The notes: generated from the letters alone by a model not told the origin. A stretch of 64,000 nucleotides of DNA from Dyella sp. SG609 (GCF_012275375.1 NZ_JAAZQJ010000005.1:213657-277656), one strand, 5' to 3'; counted from the first letter of the stretch, positions 8,506-17,416 are shown. A program made the numbers and translations.

Positions 8506-9432
8506 ATGCCACGTATCTCGCTGGACCTTCTGCAGCAGTTCGTCAGCGCCGCGCGCCTGGGCAATCTGTCGCGCGCCGCCGAGCAGGCCAACCTCACCGT
8601 CAGCGCGCTCAGCCACCAGATCCGCCAGCTGGAGCAGCGCCTGGAACGCAAGCTGTTCGACCGCGGCCCGCGCGGCGTGCAGCTCACCGCCGAAGGGCGC
8701 CGCCTGCTCGAAGCGGTGGGGCATCACTTCGAAGGCATCGACCGCGCCATGACCAGCTACCGCTGCCGCCGCGAGGAAGCGCTGACCCTGAGCGCCAGCC
8801 CCGGCGTGATGAGCAGCTGGCTGGTGCCGCGGCTGGCGCGGCTGGTGGCGGCGCATCCGGAGCTGGAGCTCAACCTGCAATCGAGCTCGCTGCTGGTGGA
8901 TTTCGAGCGCGACCCGGTGGACGCCGCCGTGCGCTACGGCCGCGGCGTGTGGGAAGGCGTGGAAAGCGAGCATCTGTTCGGCGAGTGGATCGCGCCCGTG
9001 GCATCCACCGCCCTGCTGGAACGCATGCGCGGCACCGACCCGGACGACCTCGGCGCCTGGCCCCTGCTGGGCGACCCGGGCAACCGCTGGCGCGACTGGT
9101 TCGAGGTGTTCGGCGGCACGCCGCCGCCGCGCTACGTGGCGCAGTTCGACACCACCGACGCCCTGCAGCGCGGCGCGCTGGAAGGCATGGGCGTGGCGCT
9201 GGGGCGCATGGTCACCGCGCGGCCGCTGGTGGCCGCCGGGCTGCTGCACGTGCTGGGCGAGCGCTACCTGCCGATCACCGAGGCGTATTACCTGGTGTAT
9301 CCGCGGCGTTCGCTGGAACACGCGGGGCTGCGCATCTTCCGCGACTGGATCCGCTGCGAGGCCGAGGCCTATGCGCGGGACATGGCGGATGCGTCGAGCC
9401 GCCGCGCCGCCGCCCATGCCGCCTTGCCTTAG
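8506..9432 (+). CDS. LysR family transcriptional regulator
   Basis: A 308-residue protein of typical LysR length. The N-terminal winged helix-turn-helix spans about residues 6-64 (LLQQFVSAARLGNLSRAAEQ, then VSALSHQIRQLEQRL and LFDRGPRGVQLTAEGRRLL). The remainder is the periplasmic-binding-protein-like effector domain of the GcvA-type subgroup. It probably controls the divergent 66-residue protein and possibly the aldo/keto reductase behind it; this is inferred from the divergent layout. A strong terminator follows ten bases after the stop. Confidence 0.93.
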   Translation: MPRISLDLLQQFVSAARLGNLSRAAEQANLTVSALSHQIRQLEQRLERKLFDRGPRGVQLTAEGRRLLEAVGHHFEGIDRAMTSYRCRREEALTLSASPGVMSSWLVPRLARLVAAHPELELNLQSSSLLVDFERDPVDAAVRYGRGVWEGVESEHLFGEWIAPVASTALLERMRGTDPDDLGAWPLLGDPGNRWRDWFEVFGGTPPPRYVAQFDTTDALQRGALEGMGVALGRMVTARPLVAAGLLHVLGERYLPITEAYYLVYPRRSLEHAGLRIFRDWIRCEAEAYARDMADASSRRAAAHAALP

Positions 9433-9440
9433 AATGCGCG

Positions 9441-9468
9441 CGCCGGCCGCCAGGGCCGGCGTTTTTTT
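9441..9468 (+). terminator. Rho-independent terminator of the LysR gene
   Basis: CGCCGGC and GCCGGCG form a stem around a 7-base loop, followed directly by seven T residues, shortly after the LysR stop codon. Confidence 0.92.
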
Positions 9469-9599
9469 GAGCGTTGGCGCGCCAGGTTCTGGAACCTCCT
9501 TACCTACACGCCGCACTCACTGTCCATCGACCAAACGTATACATGGCCGGCACGAAAACGCGTGCTAGCCTCCAACAGGCACTTTTCGGAAACGCCCCC

Positions 9600-10496
9600 A
9601 TGCCGACGATCCGCCCCTTCGCCGCCGTGCTCGCCGCCGCCCTGCTTGCAGCATGCACCGGCAACTCCATGCCCGCCGCCGCCCTGGACGCGCAGCAGGA
9701 CCAGCCCGCCGGCGGCCTGGTGCCGCCGACCACCGCCACCGACTTCACCTCGTCGCAGCTGGACAACGTGCTGGCCGGCAGCTGGCGCTCGGAGAAGAAC
9801 CGCGCGCGCGACGTCTACCGGCATCCGAAGGGCACCTTGCAGTTCTTCGGCATCCGCCCGGACCTGAAAGTCATTGAGATCACCCCCGGCGGCGGCTGGT
9901 ACAGCGAGATCCTGGCCCCGCTGCTGAAGGACAACGGCAGCTACACCGCGGCGGTGAAGAAGTCCGGCAGCGAAGCGGGCGACGGCGGCCTGCGCGCGAA
10001 GTTCGCGGCCGACCCGGAACACTACGGCAAGGCGCAGATCGTCGAATACGACCCCAAGGCGCCCTCGTTCGGCCCCGCGGGCCAGGCCGACATGGTGCTG
10101 ACCTTCCGCAACGTGCATAACTGGGTGGAGGACAACAGCGCCCCCGCCATGTTCAAGGGCTTCTACACCGCGCTGCGCCCGGGCGGCGTGCTCGGCGTGG
10201 TCGACCATCGCGCCGCCGACGGCGCCAGGCTCGAAGACATCAAGGACAGCGGCTACCTGCCCACCGCCTTCGTGATCAAGCTCGCCACCGACGCCGGCTT
10301 CAGGCTGGAAGGCCAGAGCGAGGTCAACGCCAATCCGAAGGACACCAAGGACTACGCCAAGGGCGTGTGGACCTTGCCGCCGACGCTCACCCTGGGCGAA
10401 CAGGACAAGGCCAAGTACCTGGCCATCGGCGAGTCCGACCGCATGACCCTGCGCTTCGTCAAACCGGAAGCCACGACGCAGACCGCCGCGCACTGA
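9600..10496 (+). CDS. Lipoprotein SAM-dependent methyltransferase-like protein
   Basis: The start at 9600 gives a lipoprotein signal peptide: MPTIRPFAAVLAAALLAAC with lipobox LAAC, so Cys19 would be the lipidated residue. An upstream in-frame start at 9474 would bury this signal and is rejected. The mature ~280 residues contain a Rossmann-like methyltransferase core: VIEITPGGGWYSEILAPLL near residue 95, ADMVLTFRNVHNW near 165 and ALRPGGVLGVVDHRA near 190. It resembles the predicted-methyltransferase group of COG4798 found in exported form in several proteobacteria. A methyltransferase outside the cytoplasm would have no obvious SAM source, so the function is open; it may bind a ligand rather than catalyse. 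rluE follows 9 bases later. Confidence 0.82.
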   Translation: MPTIRPFAAVLAAALLAACTGNSMPAAALDAQQDQPAGGLVPPTTATDFTSSQLDNVLAGSWRSEKNRARDVYRHPKGTLQFFGIRPDLKVIEITPGGGWYSEILAPLLKDNGSYTAAVKKSGSEAGDGGLRAKFAADPEHYGKAQIVEYDPKAPSFGPAGQADMVLTFRNVHNWVEDNSAPAMFKGFYTALRPGGVLGVVDHRAADGARLEDIKDSGYLPTAFVIKLATDAGFRLEGQSEVNANPKDTKDYAKGVWTLPPTLTLGEQDKAKYLAIGESDRMTLRFVKPEATTQTAAH

Positions 10497-10505
10497 GCGC
10501 GGCGC

Positions 10506-11042
10506 ATGCTGCTGGCGCTCAACAAGCCGTTCAACGTGCTGTGCCAGTTCAGTCCCGAAGGGGACAAGCGGACGCTGGCCGAATTCGTGCGCCAGAAGGA
10601 TGTGTATCCGGCGGGGCGGCTGGACTACGACAGCGAAGGCTTGCTGCTGCTGACCGACGACGGGCGCCTGGCGCACCAGCTCACCGATCCGCGGCACAAG
10701 CAACCGAAGACGTATCTGGTGCAGGTGGATGGCGCCGTTACCGATGAAGCCATCGCGCAGCTGCGCGCCGGCGTGACGCTCAACGATGGGCCGACCTTGC
10801 CCGCGGGTGCGGAGCATGCGGACGAGCCGGCATGGCTGTGGATGCGCGAGCCGCCGGTGCGGTTCCGGAAAAGTATTCCGACGAGCTGGATCAGTGTGAC
10901 CTTGCGCGAAGGGCGTAATCGGCAGGTGCGCAGGATGACGGCGGCGGTGGGGTTTCCGACGTTGCGGTTGATCAGGGTGAGTGTGGGTGGATATGCGTTG
11001 GATGGGTTGGCGCCGGGCGAGACCCGCACCTTGCTGAAATAA
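10506..11042 (+). CDS. rluE: Pseudouridine synthase, RluE/RsuA family
   Basis: A 178-residue RsuA-family enzyme without the N-terminal S4 domain, as in RluE, which modifies U2457 of 23S rRNA in E. coli. The catalytic motif [14 protein letters not shown] (Asp in RLDYD, about residue 39) is intact. The start [15 protein letters not shown] and the C-terminal [19 protein letters not shown] are family signatures. It lies 9 bases after the methyltransferase stop, so the two are probably co-transcribed, though no functional link is evident. Confidence 0.9.
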   Translation: MLLALNKPFNVLCQFSPEGDKRTLAEFVRQKDVYPAGRLDYDSEGLLLLTDDGRLAHQLTDPRHKQPKTYLVQVDGAVTDEAIAQLRAGVTLNDGPTLPAGAEHADEPAWLWMREPPVRFRKSIPTSWISVTLREGRNRQVRRMTAAVGFPTLRLIRVSVGGYALDGLAPGETRTLLK

Positions 11043-11053
11043 TCTCCTACGAA

Positions 11054-11208
11054 GAACTCTTCGCCCCTCCGGGGAGAAGATGCCGGCAGGCAGATGAGGG
11101 GCGGGTGCTCGCGGCAAAGGATCGACAGGGCGCTGCCTGCCTTCTGCTCCTGCTTCTACGCTCCGCCCGTCCCCTCACCCCGACCCTCTCCCCGGAGGGG
11201 AGAGGGGG
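11054..11208. repeat. Two-part intergenic repeat, copy 3 (reverse orientation)
   Basis: Reads as the inverse of the copies at 7022-7188 and 12721-12875: AACTCTTCGCCCCTCCGGGG first, then GGCAGGCAGATGAGGGGCGG, a linker and finally CTCACCCCGACCCTCTCCCC into GGGGAGAGGG. It begins 11 bases after the rluE stop and could terminate that transcript. The linker shares GGAGCGTAGAAGC with copy 4 and CGCGAGCACCCGCCCCTCAT with copy 2. Confidence 0.85.
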
Positions 11209-11621
11209 ATGAGAGGGTGTCGCTGGATTGTTCTAGGAAGCGTCGCTCTCGGCATCGATCGTCGAATGCTCCTCGGCGCGCACCTGCAACCACTGCATCC
11301 GCTAATGCGCCTGCGTCGCGCAGCGCGTTCTTCAACCGTGTCCGCGAAGAGAGCGGACGGCCCGGTCAGCCGGTGGAGATGTCGCCCAGGGAATCGGCGA
11401 GCGTGCGAGTGACGTATGATCATGGCTTAGCCATGATCGACTTCCTACAAGTTGGTGATGGTTAGCGGGTCGGAGGTGCTCGTTACACCCTCGGCCCGCG
11501 CTCTCACGACATTGCTGCCATGGTTGTCCGCGACACGTCCTGAAACACTACGCGGACAACGCAAACACGCTAGCAGAGCAACTTGGGGTTGTCTGTAGGG
11601 CGAATCCGATTCGAATCGTCG
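11209..11621. other. Intergenic region with several dyads
   Basis: About 410 bases between the repeat and the TraB/GumN stop. No gene is supported; frames here lack ribosome binding sites. It contains a 21-base palindrome (11418-11438), a GTCCGCG/CGCGGAC dyad near 11526-11561 and CGATTCGAATCG at 11608-11619. No tRNA fold was recognised. Confidence 0.4.
11418..11438. promoter_or_regulatory. Perfect 21-base palindrome
   Basis: Arms GATCATGGCT and AGCCATGATC flank a single T. Perfect arms of ten bases around a one-base centre cannot form a good RNA hairpin, so a dimeric DNA-binding protein site is more plausible. Neighbouring genes both end towards it, so its target is unclear. Confidence 0.35.
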
Positions 11622-12653
11622 TCAGTTTGACGGCGCCGCATCATCCTCATCCGGTGCCGTCACCGTGTAACCGCGCGCTTTCAACTTCGCCAGCAAACCC
11701 TTCGGCGACAGCACTTCTTCCATCGGCAGCAACGCAAACGTCTGCGCATTCGCGGACATCGCGCGATCCACCGCCGCCATCCAGGTCGCCTGCACCTTCC
11801 CCGGCACATCCTTCAAGCCCAGCTTCTCCGCAAAACCCGCGCCGGTGATCGCCTCGATGCAGACTTCGCGCTGGTCGTTCATCGGCAGATGGCGCAACTC
11901 CTCGATATCGCCCACGGCCCATGCATTCGCACGCGCGGTGACCTGGCCAAGCCCGTGCTCGACGGTGTCCAGCGTCTGGCTGAAGCACTGCTTGTCCTCC
12001 ATCGAGGAAGTCTTGAAGGTCTTCAGTGCCGCGCGCGGTTCCTCGATCACCATCTCGTAGCGCGTGGCGCTGACTTTCACGCCGTGCTTCTTGGCCAGCT
12101 CGCGCACGGCGTCCTTCACGCCACCCGACGCATTGAGTCCGCTGCGCTTGATCGCCTTCTCGTACAGCTCGACGGCAGCGAAGATCGGGCGCCAGCTTTC
12201 CACGCTGCGGTCGCTGCCGATGTATTTCTGCTTGAGCGTGGCCCAGCGCGCGTACTCGTCGGCAGGCAAGGCCTGCTGCAGAGTAATTCCATCCGGGTTC
12301 TTGCGCGCACCGATCAGCGACGGCAGCAGGAAAAGTTTCCCGAAGAAACTCGCCTTCGGCTTGATCGACACCGACGGCGGCGACAGCACTTCCTGCGAGG
12401 CCGCAATCACGCCCTCCACTTCGTCGGTCTTCCACTGCATATGTTCGGGCAGCGGCGACAAGGTACCGAGCACGTACATCACGTGATCGCCCTTGCTGAC
12501 TTTCCACAGGCCGGGGCCGGGGACGACGCCGCTGACGACGACGGATTCGAGGTTGGTGACGGAGGTGGCGGGCACGGGGGTGGGTGGCGCTTCCTGCGCG
12601 AATGCAGGAGACACCAGCAACGCCAGGCAAAGGGCAAGGGGGACCAGGCGCAT
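11622..12653 (-). CDS. TraB/GumN family protein
   Basis: A 343-residue exported protein. MRLVPLALCLALLVSPAFAQ is a signal peptide; the start at 12653 is chosen for it, with CGGAG upstream. After a proline-rich spacer it shows the family opening GLWKVSKGDHVMYVLGTL near residue 48, then PLPEHMQWK. The C-terminal half carries the moderately conserved NDQREVCIEAIT and ALLPMEEVLSPKGLL. TraB/GumN proteins are distantly related to EreA/ChaN-like and Tiki proteases. GumN is encoded beside the xanthan cluster in Xanthomonas but its role is unsettled. In this family the N-terminal glycine-leucine-tryptophan and His-containing loop normally reads G-T/S-x-H; here it is GTLSPLPEH. Confidence 0.85.
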   Translation of the reverse strand: MRLVPLALCLALLVSPAFAQEAPPTPVPATSVTNLESVVVSGVVPGPGLWKVSKGDHVMYVLGTLSPLPEHMQWKTDEVEGVIAASQEVLSPPSVSIKPKASFFGKLFLLPSLIGARKNPDGITLQQALPADEYARWATLKQKYIGSDRSVESWRPIFAAVELYEKAIKRSGLNASGGVKDAVRELAKKHGVKVSATRYEMVIEEPRAALKTFKTSSMEDKQCFSQTLDTVEHGLGQVTARANAWAVGDIEELRHLPMNDQREVCIEAITGAGFAEKLGLKDVPGKVQATWMAAVDRAMSANAQTFALLPMEEVLSPKGLLAKLKARGYTVTAPDEDDAAPSN

Positions 12654-12720
12654 TTGTCGGAACTCCGGGGGATCGGGGACGGTGGTCGGACTTAAGGATG
12701 GCACGAAGGTTCAACGTAGA

Positions 12721-12875
12721 GCCCCCTCTCCCCTCCGGGGAGAGGGCTGGGGTGAGGGGCCGGGCGGAGCGTAGAAGCGGGAGCGGAAAGCAAACGACGC
12801 TTCGTTGATCGTTCTTGGCGAGCCCCGCCCCCTCATCTGCCTGCCGGCATCTTCTCCCCGGAGGGGCGAAGAGTT
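12721..12875. repeat. Two-part intergenic repeat, copy 4
   Basis: Starts CCCTCTCCCCTCCGGGGAG and GCTGGGGTGAGGGG, followed by the linker GGCGGAGCGTAGAAGC, and ends CCCCTCATCTGCCTGCCGG and CTTCTCCCCGGAGGGGCGAA. Same orientation as copy 2. It lies between the divergent TraB/GumN and kdp transcription units. Confidence 0.85.
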
Positions 12876-13005
12876 CGGACTTGGGGACTGAGGCAAGGCG
12901 CGAAATTTTACGCGTTCTATACGCCCCACCCCCAATCCACTACCCCTTTCTTATACCGGCATTTCGACAATACCCGCCGTTGCATTGCCGGTACCCACGT
13001 TCGCC
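12876..13005 (+). promoter_or_regulatory. Presumed promoter region of the kdp operon
   Basis: About 130 bases before the first small ORF of the kdp locus. The stretch around 12943-12975 is T-rich for this genome (CCTTTCTTATACC, then TTTCGACAATACCCG), loosely like the T-rich KdpE target upstream of E. coli kdpFABC. The resemblance is weak and no -35/-10 pair can be defended. KdpE encoded at 22.2 kb is the expected activator. Confidence 0.3.
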
Positions 13006-13098
13006 ATGGACGCTCTCTATCTGCTGTTCTCCTTCGTGCTCTTCGCCGCCACGATCGGCTTCCTGCTGATCTGCGACCGGCTGGGCCGAGGCCGCTGA
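13006..13098 (+). CDS. 30-residue membrane peptide preceding kdpF
   Basis: ATG at 13006 to TGA at 13096. It encodes MDALYLLFSFVLFAATIGF, then LLICDRLGRGR: one hydrophobic helix followed by a short basic tail with a cysteine. It is 24 bases upstream of kdpF and has the same size and single-helix design, but a different sequence. Small ORFs of this type (MDxLYL..., ending in CDRL or CERL) occur upstream of kdp genes in some other proteobacteria to my recollection; I cannot verify this here. It may be a second stabilising subunit or lipid-like peptide of the KdpFABC complex. Confidence 0.65.
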   Translation: MDALYLLFSFVLFAATIGFLLICDRLGRGR

Positions 13099-13122
13099 TC
13101 GCACCCTTCGCGGAAATCCCCC

Positions 13123-13215
13123 ATGACTTTCTTCTACGCCGTGGCCGCCGTGATCGCGGTGGCCCTGCTCGGCTACCTGTGCGTGGCCCTGCTCAAGCCG
13201 GAGTGGTTCGAATGA
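13123..13215 (+). CDS. kdpF: KdpF, small subunit of the K+-transporting ATPase
   Basis: A 30-residue single-span peptide, MTFFYAVAAVIAVALLGYL followed by CVALLKPEWFE. The ending LLKPEWF is the classical KdpF C-terminus (L-x-x-PERF in E. coli). KdpF stabilises the KdpABC complex in the inner membrane. The stop codon overlaps the kdpA start (AATGACC), so the two are coupled. Confidence 0.92.
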   Translation: MTFFYAVAAVIAVALLGYLCVALLKPEWFE

Positions 13216-15014
13216 CCACCAATGACTTTATCCAGATCGCGGTGTTCCTCGTGGTCTTGCTGCTGCTGATCAAGCCGGTCGGCAGCTATATGGCGCAGGT
13301 CTTCGGCGATCAGCCCAACCGGGTGACGCGCTTCGGCGCGCCGGTGGAACGGCTGCTGTATCGCCTGTCCGGCATCCGCGCCGAGGAAGACATGGGCTGG
13401 CGCCGCTATGCCATCGCCATGCTGGTGTTCAACATGCTCGGCCTGCTGGCCGTGTACCTGTTGCAGCGCGTGCAGCAATGGCTGCCGCTGAACCCGCAGC
13501 ACTTTGCCGCGGTGTCGCCGGATTCGGCTATGAACACCGCCATCAGCTTTGCCAGCAACACCAACTGGCAGGGCTACGGCGGCGAAAGCACCATGAGCTA
13601 CCTGACCCAGATGCTGGGCCTGGCCGTGCAGAACTTCCTGTCGGCGGCCACCGGCATCGCGGTGCTGGTTGCCGTGGTGCGCGGCTTCTCGCGGCGCAGC
13701 TCGCTGTCGATCGGCAATTTCTGGGTGGATATGACGCGCAGCACGCTGTACATCCTGCTGCCGTTCTCGCTGATCCTCAGCCTGCTGCTGGTGTCGCAGG
13801 GCGTGGTGCAGAACCTCAAGCCCTATGTCGACGTGCCGCTGACCCAGCACATCACCCAGGTCGAGCAGCTCAAGGATGCCGACGGCAACCCGCTGAAGGA
13901 CGCCAAGGGCAATCCGCTCACTAAGGAATCGCCGGCCACGGTGCAGACCTTGCCAATGGGCCCGGCCGCCTCGCAGATCGCGATCAAGCAGCTGGGCACC
14001 AATGGCGGCGGTTTCTTCAATGCCAACTCGGCGCATCCGTTCGAGAACCCGACGCCGTTCGCCAACTTCCTGGAGATGCTGGCGATCTTCATCATCCCCG
14101 GCGGCCTGTGCTACAGCTTCGGCGTGCTGGTCGGCGACCGCCGCCAGGGCTGGGCGATCCTGGCCACCATGCTGCTGATCTTCGTGCCGCTGGCGATCGG
14201 CGCGGTGGCCGCCGAGCAGGCCGGCAACCCGGCGCTGCATGGGCTGGCGGTCGACCAGCAGGCCAGCACGCTGCAGTCCGGCGGCAATATGGAAGGCAAG
14301 GAAACGCGCTTCGGCATCGCCGCCAGCGGCCTGTTCACCGCCATCACCACGGCCGCCTCCTGCGGCGCGGTGAACAACGCGCACGACTCGCTCACGCCGC
14401 TGGGCGGCCTGGTGCCGATGTGGCTGATGCAGCTGGGCGAGGTGATCTTCGGCGGCGTGGGCTCGGGCCTGTACGGCATGCTCGCCTTCGCGGTGGTGGC
14501 GGTGTTCATCGCCGGCCTGATGGTGGGCCGCACGCCGGAATACCTGGGCAAGAAGATCGAAGCGCACGAGATGAAGATGGCCAGCCTGGCCGTGCTGATT
14601 CCCTGCGCGCTGGTGGTGGTGGGTACGGCGGTCGCGGTGATGGCGCCGGCCGGCGTGGCGGGCGTCGCCAACCCGGGCGCGCATGGCTTCAGCGAAATCC
14701 TGTATGCGGTGACCTCCGCGTCCAACAACAACGGCAGCGCGTTCGGCGGCCTTTCCGCCAACACCCCGTTCTGGAACGTGCTGACCGGCCTGTGCATGTT
14801 CATCGCCCGCTTCCCGCTGGCCATCGCGATGCTGGCCATGGCCGGCTCGCTGGCCGCCAAGCGCCACGTGCCGCCCTCGGCGGGCACCCTGCCCACGCAT
14901 ACGCCGCTGTTCGTCACCCTGCTGGCCTGCGTGGTGATCGTGGTGGGCGCGCTGACCTTCCTGCCTGCGCTGGCGCTCGGCCCGATTGCCGAGTTCCTGA
15001 TGTCGGCTCATTGA
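13212..15014 (+). CDS. kdpA: KdpA, potassium-binding channel subunit
   Basis: 600 residues, ten predicted membrane spans. KdpA is the SKT-type channel subunit that selects K+ and passes it through a tunnel to KdpB. The motifs of the four pore loops are visible: SFASNTNWQGYGGE near residue 114, GTNGGGFFNANSAHPFENP near 263, TTAASCGAVNNAHDS near 380 and SASNNNGSAFGGLSANTPF near 500. The ATG at 13212 overlaps the kdpF stop. A hydrophilic insertion near residues 215-245 (ADGNPLKDAKGNPLTKES) holds two similar DAxGNPL units, making the protein longer than the E. coli version (557). Confidence 0.96.
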   Translation: MTTNDFIQIAVFLVVLLLLIKPVGSYMAQVFGDQPNRVTRFGAPVERLLYRLSGIRAEEDMGWRRYAIAMLVFNMLGLLAVYLLQRVQQWLPLNPQHFAAVSPDSAMNTAISFASNTNWQGYGGESTMSYLTQMLGLAVQNFLSAATGIAVLVAVVRGFSRRSSLSIGNFWVDMTRSTLYILLPFSLILSLLLVSQGVVQNLKPYVDVPLTQHITQVEQLKDADGNPLKDAKGNPLTKESPATVQTLPMGPAASQIAIKQLGTNGGGFFNANSAHPFENPTPFANFLEMLAIFIIPGGLCYSFGVLVGDRRQGWAILATMLLIFVPLAIGAVAAEQAGNPALHGLAVDQQASTLQSGGNMEGKETRFGIAASGLFTAITTAASCGAVNNAHDSLTPLGGLVPMWLMQLGEVIFGGVGSGLYGMLAFAVVAVFIAGLMVGRTPEYLGKKIEAHEMKMASLAVLIPCALVVVGTAVAVMAPAGVAGVANPGAHGFSEILYAVTSASNNNGSAFGGLSANTPFWNVLTGLCMFIARFPLAIAMLAMAGSLAAKRHVPPSAGTLPTHTPLFVTLLACVVIVVGALTFLPALALGPIAEFLMSAH

Positions 15015-15033
15015 TTCATAGGGATACCGTTCG

Positions 15034-17121
15034 ATGACTTCGCACGCTCAATCTGTGCACGTCCAAGCGGCGCGCTCGTTCGACCGCGATCTGATCCTCA
15101 AGGCCGTCGCGGACTCGTTCCGCAAGCTGTCGCCGCGCCAGCAGTTCCGCAACCCGGTGATGTTCGTGGTGTTCGTGTGCAGCGTGCTCACCACCCTGCT
15201 GTGGGGCCAGGCGCTGGCCGGCCATGGCGAGGCGCCCACCGGCTTTATCTTCTGGGTGTCGCTGTGGCTGTGGTTCACCCTGTTGTTCGCTAACTTCGCC
15301 GAGGCGCTGGCCGAAGGCCGCGGCAAGGCGCAGGCCGTCGCGCTGCGCGGCTCGCGCAAGGACGTGATCGCCAAGAAGCTGGCCGCGCCGCAGCGCGACG
15401 CGGCGGTGACGTTCGCGCCGTCCAGCGAGCTGCGCACCGGCGACTACGTGCTGGTCGATGCCGGCGAGCAGCTGCCGGGCGACGGCGAGGTGGTGCTGGG
15501 CGCCGCCAGCGTGGACGAGAGCGCGATCACCGGCGAGTCCGCGCCGGTGATCCGCGAATCCGGCGGCGACCGCAGCGCGGTCACCGGCGGCACGCGGGTG
15601 CTGTCCGACTGGCTGATCGTGCGCATCACCGCCAACCCGGGCGAGAGCTTCCTCGACCGCATGATCGCGATGGTGGAAGGCGCCGCGCGGCGCAAGACGC
15701 CGAACGAGATCGCGCTGACCATCATGCTGGCCAAGTTCACCCTGATCTTCCTGCTGGCCTGCGCCACCTTGCTGCCGTATTCGATCTACAGCGTGCAGGC
15801 CAGCGGCCACGGCAACCCGATCACCCTCACCGTGCTGATCGCCCTGCTGGTGTGCCTGATCCCGACCACGATCGGCGCCCTGCTCTCGGCCATCGGCATC
15901 GCCGGCATGGACCGCATGATCCGCGCCAACGTGATCGCCACCTCCGGCCGCGCGGTGGAAGCGGCGGGCGACGTCGACGTGCTGCTGCTGGACAAGACCG
16001 GCACCATCACCCTGGGCAATCGCCAGGCGGTGGCCTTCATGCCGGCGCCGGGCGTGGAGGAATCGATCCTGGCCGATGCCGCGCAGCTCGCCTCGCTGGC
16101 CGACGAAACGCCGGAAGGCCGTAGCGTGGTGGTGCTGGCGAAGGAGCGCTTCGGCCTGCGCGAGCGCCACCTCGAAGAAAGCCACGCGGTGTTCGTGCCG
16201 TTCACCGCGCAGACCCGCATGAGCGGCGTCGACGTGGGCGAGCGCCGCATCCGCAAGGGCGCGCTGGACGCGGTGGAGCGCTATCTGGACGCCGCCGGCA
16301 GCCACCTGCCGCCACTGGTCAAGCGCATGGCCGAAGACGTCGCGCGCCGCGGCGCTACGCCGCTGATCGTGGTCGAAGGAAGCACCGCGCTGGGCGTGAT
16401 CGAGCTGAAGGACATCGTCAAGGGCGGCATCCGCGAGCGCTTCGCCGAAATGCGCCGGATGGGCATCAAGACCATCATGATCACCGGCGACAACCCGCTC
16501 ACCGCCGCCGCCATCGCGGCCGAGGCCGGCGTGGACGACTTCCTCGCCGAAGCCACGCCGGAAGCGAAGCTGAAACTGATCCGCAAGATCCAGGCCGAGA
16601 ACCGCCTGGTGGCGATGTGCGGCGACGGCACCAACGACGCGCCGGCGCTGGCCCAGGCCGACGTGGCGGTGGCGATGAACACCGGCACGCAGGCGGCCAA
16701 GGAAGCCGGCAACATGGTGGACCTGGACTCCAACCCCACCAAGCTGATCGAGGTGGTGGAGATCGGCAAGCAGATGCTGATCACGCGCGGCGCGCTGACC
16801 ACGTTCTCCATCGCCAACGATATCGCCAAGTATTTCGCGATCATCCCGGCCGCCTTCGCCACCACCTATCCCGCGCTCAATGCGCTGAACGTGATGAAGC
16901 TGGCGACGCCGCAGAGCGCGATCCTGTCGGCGGTGATCTTCAACGCGCTGATCATCGTGTTCCTGATTCCGCTGGCGCTGAAAGGCGTGAAGTACCGCGC
17001 GCTGGGCGCGGGCGCGCTGCTGCGCCGCAATCTGCTGGTGTACGGGCTGGGCGGCATCGCCGTGCCGTTCATCGGCATCAAGCTGATCGACCTGTTGCTG
17101 GTACTGCTCGGCCTGGCCTGA
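15034..17121 (+). CDS. kdpB: KdpB, P-type ATPase subunit
   Basis: 695 residues, matching KdpB length. It holds the actuator motif TGES (166-169), the phosphorylation motif DKTGTIT with Asp320, the membrane motif [20 protein letters not shown] near 275, and the hinge [21 protein letters not shown] near 489 with [15 protein letters not shown] near 529. It couples ATP hydrolysis to K+ movement through KdpA. kdpB starts 19 bases after kdpA. Unusually, kdpC does not follow directly: a 63-residue ORF and an outer-membrane barrel gene come first. Confidence 0.97.
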   Translation: MTSHAQSVHVQAARSFDRDLILKAVADSFRKLSPRQQFRNPVMFVVFVCSVLTTLLWGQALAGHGEAPTGFIFWVSLWLWFTLLFANFAEALAEGRGKAQAVALRGSRKDVIAKKLAAPQRDAAVTFAPSSELRTGDYVLVDAGEQLPGDGEVVLGAASVDESAITGESAPVIRESGGDRSAVTGGTRVLSDWLIVRITANPGESFLDRMIAMVEGAARRKTPNEIALTIMLAKFTLIFLLACATLLPYSIYSVQASGHGNPITLTVLIALLVCLIPTTIGALLSAIGIAGMDRMIRANVIATSGRAVEAAGDVDVLLLDKTGTITLGNRQAVAFMPAPGVEESILADAAQLASLADETPEGRSVVVLAKERFGLRERHLEESHAVFVPFTAQTRMSGVDVGERRIRKGALDAVERYLDAAGSHLPPLVKRMAEDVARRGATPLIVVEGSTALGVIELKDIVKGGIRERFAEMRRMGIKTIMITGDNPLTAAAIAAEAGVDDFLAEATPEAKLKLIRKIQAENRLVAMCGDGTNDAPALAQADVAVAMNTGTQAAKEAGNMVDLDSNPTKLIEVVEIGKQMLITRGALTTFSIANDIAKYFAIIPAAFATTYPALNALNVMKLATPQSAILSAVIFNALIIVFLIPLALKGVKYRALGAGALLRRNLLVYGLGGIAVPFIGIKLIDLLLVLLGLA

Positions 17122-17150
17122 GCGCGATCCATCACGAGGAGATGTGTTCC

Positions 17151-17342
17151 ATGCAGACCCTGAAGCTTTCCGTGTCCCTGCCCGACGCCGACCACGACAA
17201 CGTGGAACTGCGGCTGTCGGCCGACGATTCCGCCTGCGACGTGGTGATCGCGCTGCCGGCGCGCTCGCGCGACGCGCGCCGTGACGCGGCCATGACGCCC
17301 GAGCAGGACGAATATGTGCTCGGCGGCTACGCCGGCATCTGA
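17151..17342 (+). CDS. 63-residue soluble protein inside the kdp operon
   Basis: ATG at 17151 preceded by GAGGAG ten bases upstream; an ATG at 17142 sits on the ribosome binding site and is not favoured. The product starts MQTLKLSVSLPDADHDNVEL and ends DEYVLGGYAGI. It is acidic, has no membrane segment or signal peptide, and matches no family I know. The alternating pattern of the N-terminal half (TLKLSVSLP, VELRLSA, CDVVIALPA) suggests a small beta structure. Its place 29 bases after kdpB and before the barrel gene implies co-expression with Kdp; a cytoplasmic modulator is possible. Confidence 0.7.
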   Translation: MQTLKLSVSLPDADHDNVELRLSADDSACDVVIALPARSRDARRDAAMTPEQDEYVLGGYAGI

Positions 17343-17416
17343 ACCATGCTCTTTTGATTCACCCACTTTCCCACACAGACAAGGCGGTCCTTGCGGACCG
17401 GTTTTCACAGGACTTT

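Noticed and set aside
11094-11465. Plus-strand frame after rluE
   Set aside because: It begins inside the repeat and has no ribosome binding site.
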